The notes below the pieces were generated by a model. It worked only from the letters and a program-made list of their open reading frames with translations, did no database searches and was not told the origin of the DNA. This document shows positions 22,900 to 31,866 of a stretch of DNA of 32,546 bases, piece by piece; within the stretch, counting starts at the first letter, position 1, and every line of letters starts with the position of its first letter. Made by a program: the position numbers and the translations under genes. The stretch is from positions 1-32,546 of the forward strand of contig JAKSIC010000031.1 of the NCBI GenBank assembly GCA_024399015.1, written 5' to 3'. Source of the stretch: Fibrobacter sp. (GTDB taxonomy: Bacteria; Fibrobacterota; Fibrobacteria; Fibrobacterales; Fibrobacteraceae).

Positions 22900-22941
22900 G
22901 TTCTCAAAATTTTTCTCAAAAATTAAACTATATTTGAGAAC
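22900..22941. promoter_or_regulatory. Inverted and direct repeats abutting the regulator start, candidate operator
   Basis: GTTCTCAAA (22900-22908) is repeated as TTCTCAAA (22913-22920) and exactly inverted as TTTGAGAAC (22933-22941), which ends one base before the regulator's ATG. A TATATT (22929-22934) could be the -10 box, which would start transcription at the ATG itself. Such an arrangement fits autoregulation by the TIGR02147 protein. It also lies between this gene and the divergent M6 protease gene. Confidence 0.45.
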
Positions 22942-23778
22942 ATGGAAAAGTACATTGACATCTACCAGTTTACGCACTTCCGTAAATACCTGGAAGAATA
23001 CCAGGCCGCCCGCGTCAAGGCCGAGCCCGGTTTTACCCGTACAGAAATTTGCAACCTTCTGGGCATGGAAAAGAGCCGCAGCTACTTTGCCGACGTGCTC
23101 CGCGGAAAGAAGGTGAGCCCCCGCATGGTGGCCAAGTTCATCGAGCTCTGCAATCTGGAAAAGAAGGAAGCCAAGTACTTTGAAGTCATGGTGAAAGTGG
23201 ACCAGGCCAAGACCGATGCCATCCGCAAGGCCGCCATGGAAGAACTTCTGCAGATGCATCCGAACCCGCAGAACATCCTGAATACCGACGCCTACGAATA
23301 TTACAATCACTGGTATAACAGCGCCCTCTTCGCCATCCTTGATGCCATGGACGTAGACGACGACTTGACTCCCGTACAAAAGAGAATTTTCCCGAAGGTC
23401 ACCTTGGGCAAGCTGAAAGAAAGCCTGGACCTTCTGCAGCGCTTGGGCCTTGCCCGCAAGAACGAGGAAGGCTTCTGGAAGCCCACCCAGGAATCCATTT
23501 CCAGCGGACCCTACAACAACGCGGAGCTGATCAAGCAGTATCAGCTGCAGTGCTTCGAGCTTTCCAAGCAGGCACTGATTACGCCGCCCAAGGCTCCGGC
23601 CATCATGAGCACTTTGACCTTTAGCGCTTCTAGCAACGCCTACAAGGAGCTGGAAGCCGCCGTGCAGGAATTCAAGGCCAAGGCCCGCAGCATTATCGCC
23701 GGCGACAAGAACAAGGCCAACGGCGTTTATCAAATGAACCTTCACCTGTTTTCCAACCTGGATACGGAGGGCAAATAA
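22942..23778 (+). CDS. TIGR02147 (DUF4423) family putative transcriptional regulator
   Basis: This 278-residue protein is a second member of the Fibrobacter-expanded family: N-terminal IYQFTHFRKYLEEYQ, a helix-turn-helix-like part (TRTEICNLLGMEKSRSYFADVLRGKK, about 32-57), KYFEVMVKVDQAKT, the LGKLKESLDLLQRLGLARKNEEGFW winged-helix-like segment and the typical ending GVYQMNLHLFSNL. No ribosome binding site is visible before the ATG, and the candidate -10 box leaves almost no leader, so the transcript may be leaderless. Its stop overlaps the start of the next lipoprotein gene (TAATG), which indicates coupled translation. The divergent M6 protease may be a second target. Confidence 0.9.
   Translation: MEKYIDIYQFTHFRKYLEEYQAARVKAEPGFTRTEICNLLGMEKSRSYFADVLRGKKVSPRMVAKFIELCNLEKKEAKYFEVMVKVDQAKTDAIRKAAMEELLQMHPNPQNILNTDAYEYYNHWYNSALFAILDAMDVDDDLTPVQKRIFPKVTLGKLKESLDLLQRLGLARKNEEGFWKPTQESISSGPYNNAELIKQYQLQCFELSKQALITPPKAPAIMSTLTFSASSNAYKELEAAVQEFKAKARSIIAGDKNKANGVYQMNLHLFSNLDTEGK
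23766..23770 (+). promoter_or_regulatory. Ribosome binding site deciding the lipoprotein start
   Basis: GGAGG lies 7 bases before the ATG at 23778 and inside the end of the regulator gene. It supports initiation at 23778, upstream of the heptamer repeat, rather than at the later in-frame ATG at 23811. Confidence 0.6.
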
Positions 23779-25427
23779 TGAAATTACGAATTATGAATTA
23801 CGAATTACGAATGGTTCGCGATTTCATTACAGGCATGAGCTTCGCGGGCTTGGGTTTCGCAGGGCTTATGAACCTCGCAGGCTGTAGCGAAGGCGGTCCC
23901 AGCTCCGCCGGCGTCTGGACCGAAACCGAATCTGGGGAAAAAATTGCTTCCATAGAAAGTTGCAGCAGAGACATTCCCAATAATTTGTTAAAAGCCAGAG
24001 CCTTGTCAAAATCGTACACCCAATCCAATTGCATAGCTTATGAACGCACCTACACTATGATAAACGTTCAGGGAACCGCCTTGGACGAAAGCGGCTCTGC
24101 TCTGAAAAGCGCACGAATCAAGTTGGCAACTAAAGGATTGGAAAAAGAAACTACCACAGACGATAACGGCATCTACAAATTTTCCGATGTGATATACAAG
24201 GCCAGCTATAACGATGACGCTCTCTTGTACGACGTAAATTACCAAAAGATAAACGACACAACCTACGTTACCTACTTGGATTACACACTACAGATTGCAT
24301 CAAGCGACAGCTCCTTGATAAGTTACCACGCTATCAATTTCGAAAATTACAAGCGAATTTCCGACGGTGACAGCATCTATCTTGAAATTCCTGCCCAATC
24401 GGCACACAAGACTACCGACATGGAATTCAAAACTTATCGTTTCTCCAAGGGCTATAATGTATGCCTTGATGAAACCGACATTTGCCACACTCTCTCTGAA
24501 GAAGAAGTTGAAGACAGTCACTTCATCATGAAAAATATTCCCGAAGGTTATTACATCTACTTATGCGGCACCTTCACCGAAGGAAACGAAACAACTTCAG
24601 GCTGCGCACTACTTGAAAAGCCCTTAATAACAACACCTATTCTAGATTCCGTAAGCTACGTCCTTCCTAAAAGCGCTTCCGAATTGGCCGACTCCCTGGG
24701 AAAAGTTCTAGTTCCAGTAAAGACCAGTGCGGACAACCCTTTCATGGCGAACGGAAAAACTATTACCAAGTTGATTCCTGCAGGTAGCAAGGAACTCTAC
24801 TGGGCCGAAATTTCCTTGAATTGTTCCGACACCGCAAAATACATCCTTCTGGATAACATCGTCTCTAAGCAGAGATCCAACATCATCACCGCAAAGGAAA
24901 GTCTGCAAGACACCTTAATGGACGATATCTCCGCCTACTGGAATCGTAATGAAGTTGGATTCAGCTTTAAAGTTAAAGCATCGGGAAGCGATTTGGAAAC
25001 CGCCGTTCTATTCAGCACCGTAGATTCCACTGAAAGTGGCCTTCCCAGAGGTTACGAAGTCCGCCAATGCGAAACCAAATCCAAGAACATCTGCGTACGA
25101 GTCTATAGCGGTTTGGAATCCGCAGTCACTGACACCGTAGTCTACGGCAAGGCCGATATTCTGGATGGCGAGGAACACATTTTCTCCATGGCCATGGTGG
25201 GCAACCACCTGTCTGTCGCCGTAGACGGAGAAATACTCCGCGATACAGACCTGAAGGTTAGCGATGATTTCGCGCACTTCACCAAGGAACGCATTCTCGC
25301 TGTTGGCAATGTGGAACTGAAAAACTTCGTCATGTTCACAGTCGATAATAACATCCGAAAGAGCGGCGAACTCAACTGGAACCGCCTTAAGGCCTGGCTG
25401 ATTTCCCATCAGACTTACAGCAAGTAA
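23778..25427 (+). CDS. Lipoprotein with carboxypeptidase-regulatory-like and LamG-like regions
   Basis: This 549-residue lipoprotein begins with an unusual N-terminus encoded by a heptamer repeat, then a hydrophobic signal ending LMNLAGC (lipobox, Cys near residue 36). A carboxypeptidase-regulatory-like beta domain (about 93-135, VQGTALDESGSALKSARIKL...DDNGIYKFSDV) and a C-terminal concanavalin/LamG-like region (about 395-530, VGFSFKVKASG...HLSVAVDGEIL) can be seen. Translation is coupled to the upstream TIGR02147 regulator by a one-base overlap. If initiation is at 23778, loss or gain of one repeat unit shifts the frame. Its function is unknown; the context suggests a surface lipoprotein under the regulator's control. 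Confidence 0.8.
   Translation: MKLRIMNYELRMVRDFITGMSFAGLGFAGLMNLAGCSEGGPSSAGVWTETESGEKIASIESCSRDIPNNLLKARALSKSYTQSNCIAYERTYTMINVQGTALDESGSALKSARIKLATKGLEKETTTDDNGIYKFSDVIYKASYNDDALLYDVNYQKINDTTYVTYLDYTLQIASSDSSLISYHAINFENYKRISDGDSIYLEIPAQSAHKTTDMEFKTYRFSKGYNVCLDETDICHTLSEEEVEDSHFIMKNIPEGYYIYLCGTFTEGNETTSGCALLEKPLITTPILDSVSYVLPKSASELADSLGKVLVPVKTSADNPFMANGKTITKLIPAGSKELYWAEISLNCSDTAKYILLDNIVSKQRSNIITAKESLQDTLMDDISAYWNRNEVGFSFKVKASGSDLETAVLFSTVDSTESGLPRGYEVRQCETKSKNICVRVYSGLESAVTDTVVYGKADILDGEEHIFSMAMVGNHLSVAVDGEILRDTDLKVSDDFAHFTKERILAVGNVELKNFVMFTVDNNIRKSGELNWNRLKAWLISHQTYSK
23784..23811 (+). repeat. Four tandem copies of a 7-base repeat at the 5' end of a gene
   Basis: The units TTACGAA, TTATGAA, TTACGAA, TTACGAA occupy 23784-23790, 23791-23797, 23798-23804 and 23805-23811. 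The repeat starts two codons after the ATG and ends at a second in-frame ATG. A 7-base unit is not a multiple of three. Confidence 0.9.
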
Positions 25428-25453
25428 ACCTGCATCCCGGTTTGACTGAGATG

Positions 25454-25483
25454 AAAAAAGGCGGCCTCTCGGTCGCCTTTTTC
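25454..25483 (+). terminator. Rho-independent terminator (possibly bidirectional)
   Basis: AAAAAGGCGGCC (25455-25466) pairs with GGTCGCCTTTTT (25471-25482) around a 4-base loop, with one G-U pair. A's on the left and T's on the right let it serve both the lipoprotein gene and the convergent prepilin peptidase gene. Confidence 0.8.
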
Positions 25484-25489
25484 GTTTCT

Positions 25490-25525
25490 GGATCCTTCAC
25501 CCCTGCGGGGTTCAGGATGACGAAG
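25490..25525. repeat. Imperfect palindrome with a TTCAGG..ATGAC motif
   Basis: ACCCC-TGC-GGGGT forms the core, flanked by GGATCCTTC and TTCAGGATGACG, which partly pair. TTCAGGATGACGAAGG resembles TTCAGGCATGACCGAGG inside the 75-bp repeat at the right end, so both may belong to one dispersed repeat family. Confidence 0.5.
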
Positions 25526-25529
25526 GGCC

Positions 25530-26411
25530 TTATTCCCCGATGACAAATCTCAGGTACATATCCAAAAGATCGCTTCCCCACAGGTAAACTACAGGAGCGG
25601 CAATGGCAAGGAAGGGGCCGAAAGGAATCTGGCCCGGAGCATCCTCGGAATCGTCTACAGATGCCTTTTCCGCAACCTTCGCCTGAATTTTTGCATAAGG
25701 AATCATGACAATAATGCCGATGACCGCAGCAATCACAAGAATCATAAAGGCGGACTGTACACCCATCAAGGCGCCATAACCGGCCAGCAATTTCACGTCG
25801 CCAAATCCCATGGCTTCCTTCTTGAACACCTTGCTGGCAATAACGCCAAGGAGCCAGAGGCCGCCACCAGCAGCAACGGCGCCGATCAAGCTCTGCAGCG
25901 GAGTAATTCCACCAGGAATCAGGGAAAGCAGAAGGCCTGCAGCGATACCGCCCACGCTCATGGAATCAGGAATTAGTTTGTACTTAAAATCAACAGCACA
26001 GACCGGATAAATGGCCAACAAAAGCCAGAACATGGCCAAGGCATCGGCCCACACCTCCGAGCGCACCACCGGGGCGGAGAAAAGTTCCGGAACCACGGCA
26101 CCGTAATTCACCGCAACAGCTGCAAAAAGGGCCAAAACACCCAGTAAACCGCACAAAGCTTCACCAATCGGGTAGATGATATTCAGGGGCTTATGGCAGC
26201 AGGCCGTCTTACCACGCAAAATAAACCATCCAATCACCGGCAAATTCAGGTAAATCGGGATGTGCTTTTTGCACAACGGGCAGTGGGAAGGCGGATTTAC
26301 GAGGGAAATTCCGCGGGGCATGCGGTACACAATCACGTTGTAGAAACTGCCCACACAGGCGCCAAATACAAAAAAAACAATCAACCAATACCAAAGCGGA
26401 ATTAGTTCCAT
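25530..26411 (-). CDS. Prepilin peptidase (A24 family, PilD-like)
   Basis: This membrane aspartic protease cleaves, and usually N-methylates, type IV pilin-like precursors. The 293-residue protein has about eight membrane segments, the N-terminal GACVGSFYNVIVYRMPRG motif, HCPLCKKH (Cys44, Cys47), the catalytic aspartates Asp141 (AVDFKYKLIPD) and Asp205 (GFGDVKL), and IPFGPFLA near the end. The second zinc-type pair reads TACC (Cys71, Cys72) rather than CxxC, so metal binding may be altered. An acidic loop (DDSEDAPG) precedes the last segment. GGAGG lies before the ATG. No pilin or pilus assembly genes are in the window. It is convergent with the preceding lipoprotein gene. Confidence 0.93.
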   Translation of the reverse strand: MELIPLWYWLIVFFVFGACVGSFYNVIVYRMPRGISLVNPPSHCPLCKKHIPIYLNLPVIGWFILRGKTACCHKPLNIIYPIGEALCGLLGVLALFAAVAVNYGAVVPELFSAPVVRSEVWADALAMFWLLLAIYPVCAVDFKYKLIPDSMSVGGIAAGLLLSLIPGGITPLQSLIGAVAAGGGLWLLGVIASKVFKKEAMGFGDVKLLAGYGALMGVQSAFMILVIAAVIGIIVMIPYAKIQAKVAEKASVDDSEDAPGQIPFGPFLAIAAPVVYLWGSDLLDMYLRFVIGE

Positions 26412-26467
26412 AAAAAACCTCCATCAGCGCAATAAATCACACCGAAATCGTAAAGAAAAAGATAAAT

Positions 26468-26473
26468 TATAAT
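26468..26473 (+). promoter_or_regulatory. Candidate -10 box
   Basis: A perfect TATAAT lies about 65 bases upstream of the giant lipoprotein gene in A/T-rich DNA. No good -35 was found. The overlapping ATTATA at 26466-26471 could equally serve the minus-strand prepilin peptidase. Confidence 0.35.
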
Positions 26474-26538
26474 ATGTAAAATAATGTTCAAGTTTCTGGA
26501 CAATTTGTGTTTTTAATGTTTTGGACGAGGACTATACT

Positions 26539-29500
26539 ATGAGAGTAAAAAGTCTGATTTCGCTGTTCGTGGCATCAACCGCCCTGCTATTCCTCGATAG
26601 CTGTTCCCGAGAGTCCCCTCTCAAGGAAAATGTCGGCCTACAGAACAACCATTCCAGGGTTTTCGCCTCCCGCGAACCGTTCAAGGATCCCCAGGCCTTT
26701 ATCGACTCCATGGCCAACACACCCGTGGACACCACAAACATTGTTCCCGACACTTTGACGGTAACAGTCAACGACTCCATCTATCTCATCGGCATCCTTC
26801 CCCGATTCGTGGAAAAGATCTACTTGTTCCAGTGGAACATGATTGATGGCGACAGCACCGTTTCCATCAAGGGCGACAACGCCGAACCTTTCGCATGGGC
26901 ATACAAGAAGCCGGGCGTTTACTACCCCCAGTTCATCGCATTCGACGGTAACAATGCAACAGACACCGCAGGCACCGGCACAAAGCGTCTTTATGTCAAT
27001 GTCATCGACACTAAGCCTGTTCTTGGCGTACCCAAGGACACCTTGTGGACCTCCAACAAGGGCGACGTAAAGTTCGGCATCTTCGCAGCAGACTCCTTCG
27101 GCACCATCAAGAACGTCAAGATCGACCTTGACGCAAGCGGCAAGGATTCCGCAACGGTCTGGAAGTACGAACAGGAAGAAGGTGACGACTCTCTGTACGT
27201 CACCATCAAGAACGACAAGAACTATATCGACTCCCTGGGCAACCAGACCATCTACGTCATTATCGAAGATGACGACGGAAACGAAACCCTCGACAGCGTC
27301 TATCTGCATTTCAACAGACCGCCAACCCTCAACATCATTTCTCCGCTGGACGGCTCCCGCCACAGCATCAAGGAACGTTTCTACTTCTACTACGAAAGCG
27401 AAGACGAAGACAATCCGCAGGATCTGCGCTACTTCATCCGTGCCCAGATTTCCAAGAACGGCAAACCTCCTCAAAAGGCACTCACCGAAGCAGACTTCAT
27501 CGCAAAGAACATCTCCGTCAACATTTTTGAACCGACTACCGAAGACGGCAGAAATGTCATTACCCTCCTGAACGACCCCTCCACAGAACTCACCGGCCGT
27601 ATCTATTGGGAAATGTACGTCTCCGACGGATACGACATTGTTGAAATGGAACGTATCGCAACAAGCGACTCCACAAGCCGCCCCTGGAACTTCTACCTCG
27701 GCGACCTCAGCTCCACCCAGGGTACATTCTTCGGTGTTGCCAAGTACGAAGGCCGTGACAACCACGCAGGCATCCGAATCCAGTTCAATAACGGAAGCAA
27801 GATTTTTGATGGTTTCACCGACAAGGACGGTAACTACACCATCAAGGCAGACGTTGGTTCCTACGAAGTGCGCGCCAGCTCCGATTCCATTCGTGAATAC
27901 GAGTACGCATTCCAATACGACTTGTTCATTGAATCCGGCATGACCCTTAAGGTCGACCCCCTCATCCTGGCAGATACAACTTCTCCCACATTGGTGTTCA
28001 AGAACCAGGACACCTTGGATATTCGCAAAATCGAATCCATGAACATTTACGCCAAGGACTTGGCATCCCGCGTCAATGCAGTTACTGCAAAATTGAACGA
28101 CAACGATGTTGAGCTCACTTGTATCGCTAGCGACCAGGGTGTTATCGTAAACTGCGGCCTGACCTTGGAAAATCTTTTGGACGGCGACCACGTTCTTGCC
28201 ATTACCGCAAAGGACAACGTTGGTAACACAAACACCATAAAGGACACTCTTTTCGTGAGAGCCACAAAACTCGCCCTTGATGTGAATGGAGTCCAAAAAG
28301 ACAAGATTGGCAAAAATTCCACGAAGGACCTTGACTTTACCGCCGTAATTACCAACGCCTACCCCGCAGCTGATTCCGTGCTGTGGAGTTGGGATATTGA
28401 AGGCAAGACCGATTCTAAGAAGGTTGCAATCCAGGATGGCAAGGCTACAATCAAGCTTTCCTACGCAAACATCATCAAGAACTTCGATGATCCTGACGAT
28501 CCCAAGCATGCCGAAACAGACTTCACCATGACCGCCGCCTATGCAAACAACGGAGCAGACGTAAAGAGCACCGTCAAGTTCGGAGTCCTCAGCAGCATGC
28601 CGACCATCGTGTTTGCCGAACCTGGTAGCGACGTCAAGGTCACAATCAATGACCCTGTCAAGTTTAGCGTTGTCGCCTATCCTGGCGAAAGCAGCACTTC
28701 CATGGAAATCACCTGGAACTGCGGAACAGATCTTTCTGACGGATATACCTGTCCGGCAAAGGACGCCACCGAAGGCACCTTGGCATTCAAGACCCTTGGC
28801 GAACATGAAGTTGTCGTCACTGTAAAGGATGACCACGGCGATGTCGGCACAGACAAGATCACCGTAAGCGTAATTAGCGACAAGCCGGCGATTGTGGCAA
28901 GCACCAACGACAAGAGTAACGAATACAAAATCAACTCTAGAGTCAAGGTGAACCTTGTTGCAAACGACAAGCAGGGCAAGGTATCCGAAATCAAGTGGGG
29001 CTGCACCGCCAACGAAGATCTCGAGAAAATCAAGAACGACAACACTGTAACAATCTCCCCGGCAGCATCTATCGAAACTACCGTGGAAGTGCAGCTGACA
29101 AGCCAAGAATCCAAGAACTTCCGTTGCTTGTTCAGAGCACTCGATGATGACGCAGAAGAAGGTCGCGACACTTTAACATTCGTCACTTTGCTGGATCCGC
29201 CGGTTGTTCAACTCAAGACAAAATCCGACGCCGTAAAGATCAACTCTGAACAGAAGATCATCGCAACAGCAACTGATAAGCTCGGTAAGATTACCAAGTA
29301 CGAAATTGCTTGTGGCGAAAATCTCAAGAGCCTCCCCGCATACGTGACAATGTCCAAGCCCGACACCACCGCTTTGATGCCTAGCTATGCAACAGATTAC
29401 TACTGCGTTGTTCAAGTCACCGACGACGACAATAACACCGCCCGTGACACCGCAACCTACAAGGTTCTTGTTGGCAAACCCACAGTCAAGGCTTCCGTGA

Positions 29501-31866
29501 ACTACACGAAGGTTACGATCAATGACAAGGTTGAACTGAATGCTCACGCAGTAGACTCCCTTGGCTCTATCATCAAGTACGAATGGGGATGCGGATCCAA
29601 GTCAGCCAAGAACATCGGCTTCACCTATTCCTCCGCAACGACTCCCAAAACGACCATGACCATGCCGAACGTTGCCGACGCAAACTACCTCTGCATTATC
29701 AAGGTCACCGACGACGACAGCAATGAGGCTAGAGACTCCGTTGAAATCAACATCATCCAGGCTCCGCCCACTGTGAAGGTTTCCAAGGATCATCAGGTTA
29801 TCCGTGAAGAAATGAACATTCTCCTCAACGCCACCGCCTCCGACAATAACGGGGTTCCTACTGACGAAGGTGAAATCGTCAAGAAGGAATGGAGTTGCGC
29901 TATTCCGGAAAAAATCTCCAGCAACTGGAAAGTCGTTTCCGATCTGGATACCGTTTGGAAAGCACCGGCAGCAAACAACAACCTGATTTGTGTGGCCCGA
30001 GTAACCGACAACGACGGCAACGTAGCTACCGATACAATGACATTTACCTACACCTCTGAGCTCCCGAAAATTTGGGTAACCAGCGAACTTATCTACTACA
30101 ACCAGGGCGACGAAATTGACCTCAATGCAAAGATCAATAACGCATGGCAGGGCATTGACTGGTTTAGCTGGGAATGCGTGGAAAAGGCCACTGGCACTAC
30201 CATGGAATCCAAGGTTCCCAAGTACAGCTACAAGGACAATGGTGAGTCTTTCGCAATCTACAAGGATTCTTCCTACACTGAAGCAGGAAAGGATATGTAC
30301 TGTATCGTTTCCGCACAGGAATCCAGCTCCAAGGAAGTATTCAAGGACACCACAGAAATTCGTATTATGAAGAACTTCCCCGTTGGTGTCATTACCGCCC
30401 CGGATACAGTATACCTGTGGAACGGCGATGAAACCCTTCCCGAAGAAGCCCAGTTCTTCTGCGACGAAAAATGCGGTGCCCACTGCTCCAAGCGAGGTGA
30501 ACTCAGCCCTGCAAATTCTACACAGGAATACCGTTGGAATTTCAATACCACTGCAACGACATTCTATAACGGTCCAGACAGCGGTCGTAGTCCGGCAATC
30601 GACGTGTACGACATAAACTTCCACAACTACTTCCTCCGTCCCTCCGAAGAAGGCTCTTTCACACTTTACCTGGACTACCGCGATTCCGTTACCCCGAACC
30701 CGGTTACAAATGGTTTCAGACTTCGCCATCAGGCAGAAGTTGTTTCCAAGACCATCTACTTCAGAAGAGCTTGGCAGAACCTTTCCAAGGACACCGTGGT
30801 GGCAACAGCAAAATCGACTGTAACGCCGGCACTTGCATTTGTAGGAAGCAAGCCTGTTTCCGCCTACCTGGAAAACAAGAGTGTTGTCAAGGTTTCTGTC
30901 TACAACAACGGAAACTGGACACATATCGGAAGCTTCGATGCAACTGATTCCGTCACCAGCATCCAGTTGGCTTCTGACGGCAAGGATCTCTACATCGGCG
31001 CGCTGACCACAAAGAAAGACTTCATTATCAAGAAGTCTGCTAACGCAAGCAATGAGCCTGCTAACCTGAGCTCCTTCAGCAACGTAAGAGTGCCGAAGCT
31101 CATTAGCAGTTCCACAGGAAAGATTGCTTTCGTCTATTACAGTTCCACCAACCACGTCGCCGTGCAGACACTCAATAGCGAAGCTAAGACCTGGACCAAC
31201 AAGGATCTTACAAAATCATCTACCAACCTTATTGAATTGGAAGCTACCTACACCAAGGACGGCAACCTGGTCATCGTGTATGTAAATACAAACTACAAGG
31301 GTTACGCCGCAGTGTACGACGCGTCCCTCACCAGTAAAATTGCTCCGGCGGAAATTCCCGACAACCCCAACCACATCGGTATCGCTGTTGACGGAAACAC
31401 CCTCTATATGTCAAGCATGGACTACGACTGGGAAAATGCCTCCGGATTCAAATCTACTCCCATTGACGGAGCATCATTTAGCTGGAGCGATCATGTCAGC
31501 ATCTTCGACGAAGCATTCATTTCTTTCCACACAAGCATTGCAGCAAGAAATGGAGTCGTCTACGTAGCCATCGACAATAGTTACGCAGCCAACCTGTCCC
31601 AGGTACAGGTCTTCCGCTTCGAAAACAACAAATGGCACTACCATGGTGAAACCGACCTTCCCTACTTTATGACTCCGTTCTTCAACAAGAATAAATACTA
31701 CTTGCGCGGATTCGCACCGGTATTGCAGCTTGATGATAGTGGTAAGCTCCATCTTTCTATCCTGGGTACTGCAAACGGTTCTAGCACTTCTAAAAACAAC
31801 GGTCCCATCGTTATGAAGTATGTGGCCGACAACTGGAAAATCAATTCTACCTGTGAGGAAAAATAA
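26539..31866 (+). CDS. Giant lipoprotein with tandem PKD/Ig-like repeats and C-terminal beta-propeller-like region
   Basis: The 1775-residue protein has a lipoprotein signal (MRVKSLISLFVASTALLFLDSC), a PKD-like domain near 80-155, a carboxypeptidase-regulatory-like domain near 393-475, then tandem PKD/Ig-like repeats of about 95-105 residues starting near 688, 780, 884, 979, 1075 and 1173. A C-terminal part of about 350 residues (1421-1775) with repeated blades resembles a beta-propeller. Repeats share a W-x-C early and C-(V/I)-(V/I) later, followed by VTDDD.N.ARD, suggesting one disulfide per repeat. ATG 26539 was chosen because GAGGA (26527-26531) lies 7 bases upstream and the signal begins there. 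The next gene overlaps by one base. A surface-exposed adhesive or binding role is inferred. Confidence 0.88.
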   Translation: MRVKSLISLFVASTALLFLDSCSRESPLKENVGLQNNHSRVFASREPFKDPQAFIDSMANTPVDTTNIVPDTLTVTVNDSIYLIGILPRFVEKIYLFQWNMIDGDSTVSIKGDNAEPFAWAYKKPGVYYPQFIAFDGNNATDTAGTGTKRLYVNVIDTKPVLGVPKDTLWTSNKGDVKFGIFAADSFGTIKNVKIDLDASGKDSATVWKYEQEEGDDSLYVTIKNDKNYIDSLGNQTIYVIIEDDDGNETLDSVYLHFNRPPTLNIISPLDGSRHSIKERFYFYYESEDEDNPQDLRYFIRAQISKNGKPPQKALTEADFIAKNISVNIFEPTTEDGRNVITLLNDPSTELTGRIYWEMYVSDGYDIVEMERIATSDSTSRPWNFYLGDLSSTQGTFFGVAKYEGRDNHAGIRIQFNNGSKIFDGFTDKDGNYTIKADVGSYEVRASSDSIREYEYAFQYDLFIESGMTLKVDPLILADTTSPTLVFKNQDTLDIRKIESMNIYAKDLASRVNAVTAKLNDNDVELTCIASDQGVIVNCGLTLENLLDGDHVLAITAKDNVGNTNTIKDTLFVRATKLALDVNGVQKDKIGKNSTKDLDFTAVITNAYPAADSVLWSWDIEGKTDSKKVAIQDGKATIKLSYANIIKNFDDPDDPKHAETDFTMTAAYANNGADVKSTVKFGVLSSMPTIVFAEPGSDVKVTINDPVKFSVVAYPGESSTSMEITWNCGTDLSDGYTCPAKDATEGTLAFKTLGEHEVVVTVKDDHGDVGTDKITVSVISDKPAIVASTNDKSNEYKINSRVKVNLVANDKQGKVSEIKWGCTANEDLEKIKNDNTVTISPAASIETTVEVQLTSQESKNFRCLFRALDDDAEEGRDTLTFVTLLDPPVVQLKTKSDAVKINSEQKIIATATDKLGKITKYEIACGENLKSLPAYVTMSKPDTTALMPSYATDYYCVVQVTDDDNNTARDTATYKVLVGKPTVKASVNYTKVTINDKVELNAHAVDSLGSIIKYEWGCGSKSAKNIGFTYSSATTPKTTMTMPNVADANYLCIIKVTDDDSNEARDSVEINIIQAPPTVKVSKDHQVIREEMNILLNATASDNNGVPTDEGEIVKKEWSCAIPEKISSNWKVVSDLDTVWKAPAANNNLICVARVTDNDGNVATDTMTFTYTSELPKIWVTSELIYYNQGDEIDLNAKINNAWQGIDWFSWECVEKATGTTMESKVPKYSYKDNGESFAIYKDSSYTEAGKDMYCIVSAQESSSKEVFKDTTEIRIMKNFPVGVITAPDTVYLWNGDETLPEEAQFFCDEKCGAHCSKRGELSPANSTQEYRWNFNTTATTFYNGPDSGRSPAIDVYDINFHNYFLRPSEEGSFTLYLDYRDSVTPNPVTNGFRLRHQAEVVSKTIYFRRAWQNLSKDTVVATAKSTVTPALAFVGSKPVSAYLENKSVVKVSVYNNGNWTHIGSFDATDSVTSIQLASDGKDLYIGALTTKKDFIIKKSANASNEPANLSSFSNVRVPKLISSSTGKIAFVYYSSTNHVAVQTLNSEAKTWTNKDLTKSSTNLIELEATYTKDGNLVIVYVNTNYKGYAAVYDASLTSKIAPAEIPDNPNHIGIAVDGNTLYMSSMDYDWENASGFKSTPIDGASFSWSDHVSIFDEAFISFHTSIAARNGVVYVAIDNSYAANLSQVQVFRFENNKWHYHGETDLPYFMTPFFNKNKYYLRGFAPVLQLDDSGKLHLSILGTANGSSTSKNNGPIVMKYVADNWKINSTCEEK

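Noticed and set aside
26638-29106. 822-codon minus-strand frame inside the giant lipoprotein
   Set aside because: Antisense shadow rich in Val/Cys/Gly with no motifs; the plus strand has signal peptide, repeats and ribosome binding site.
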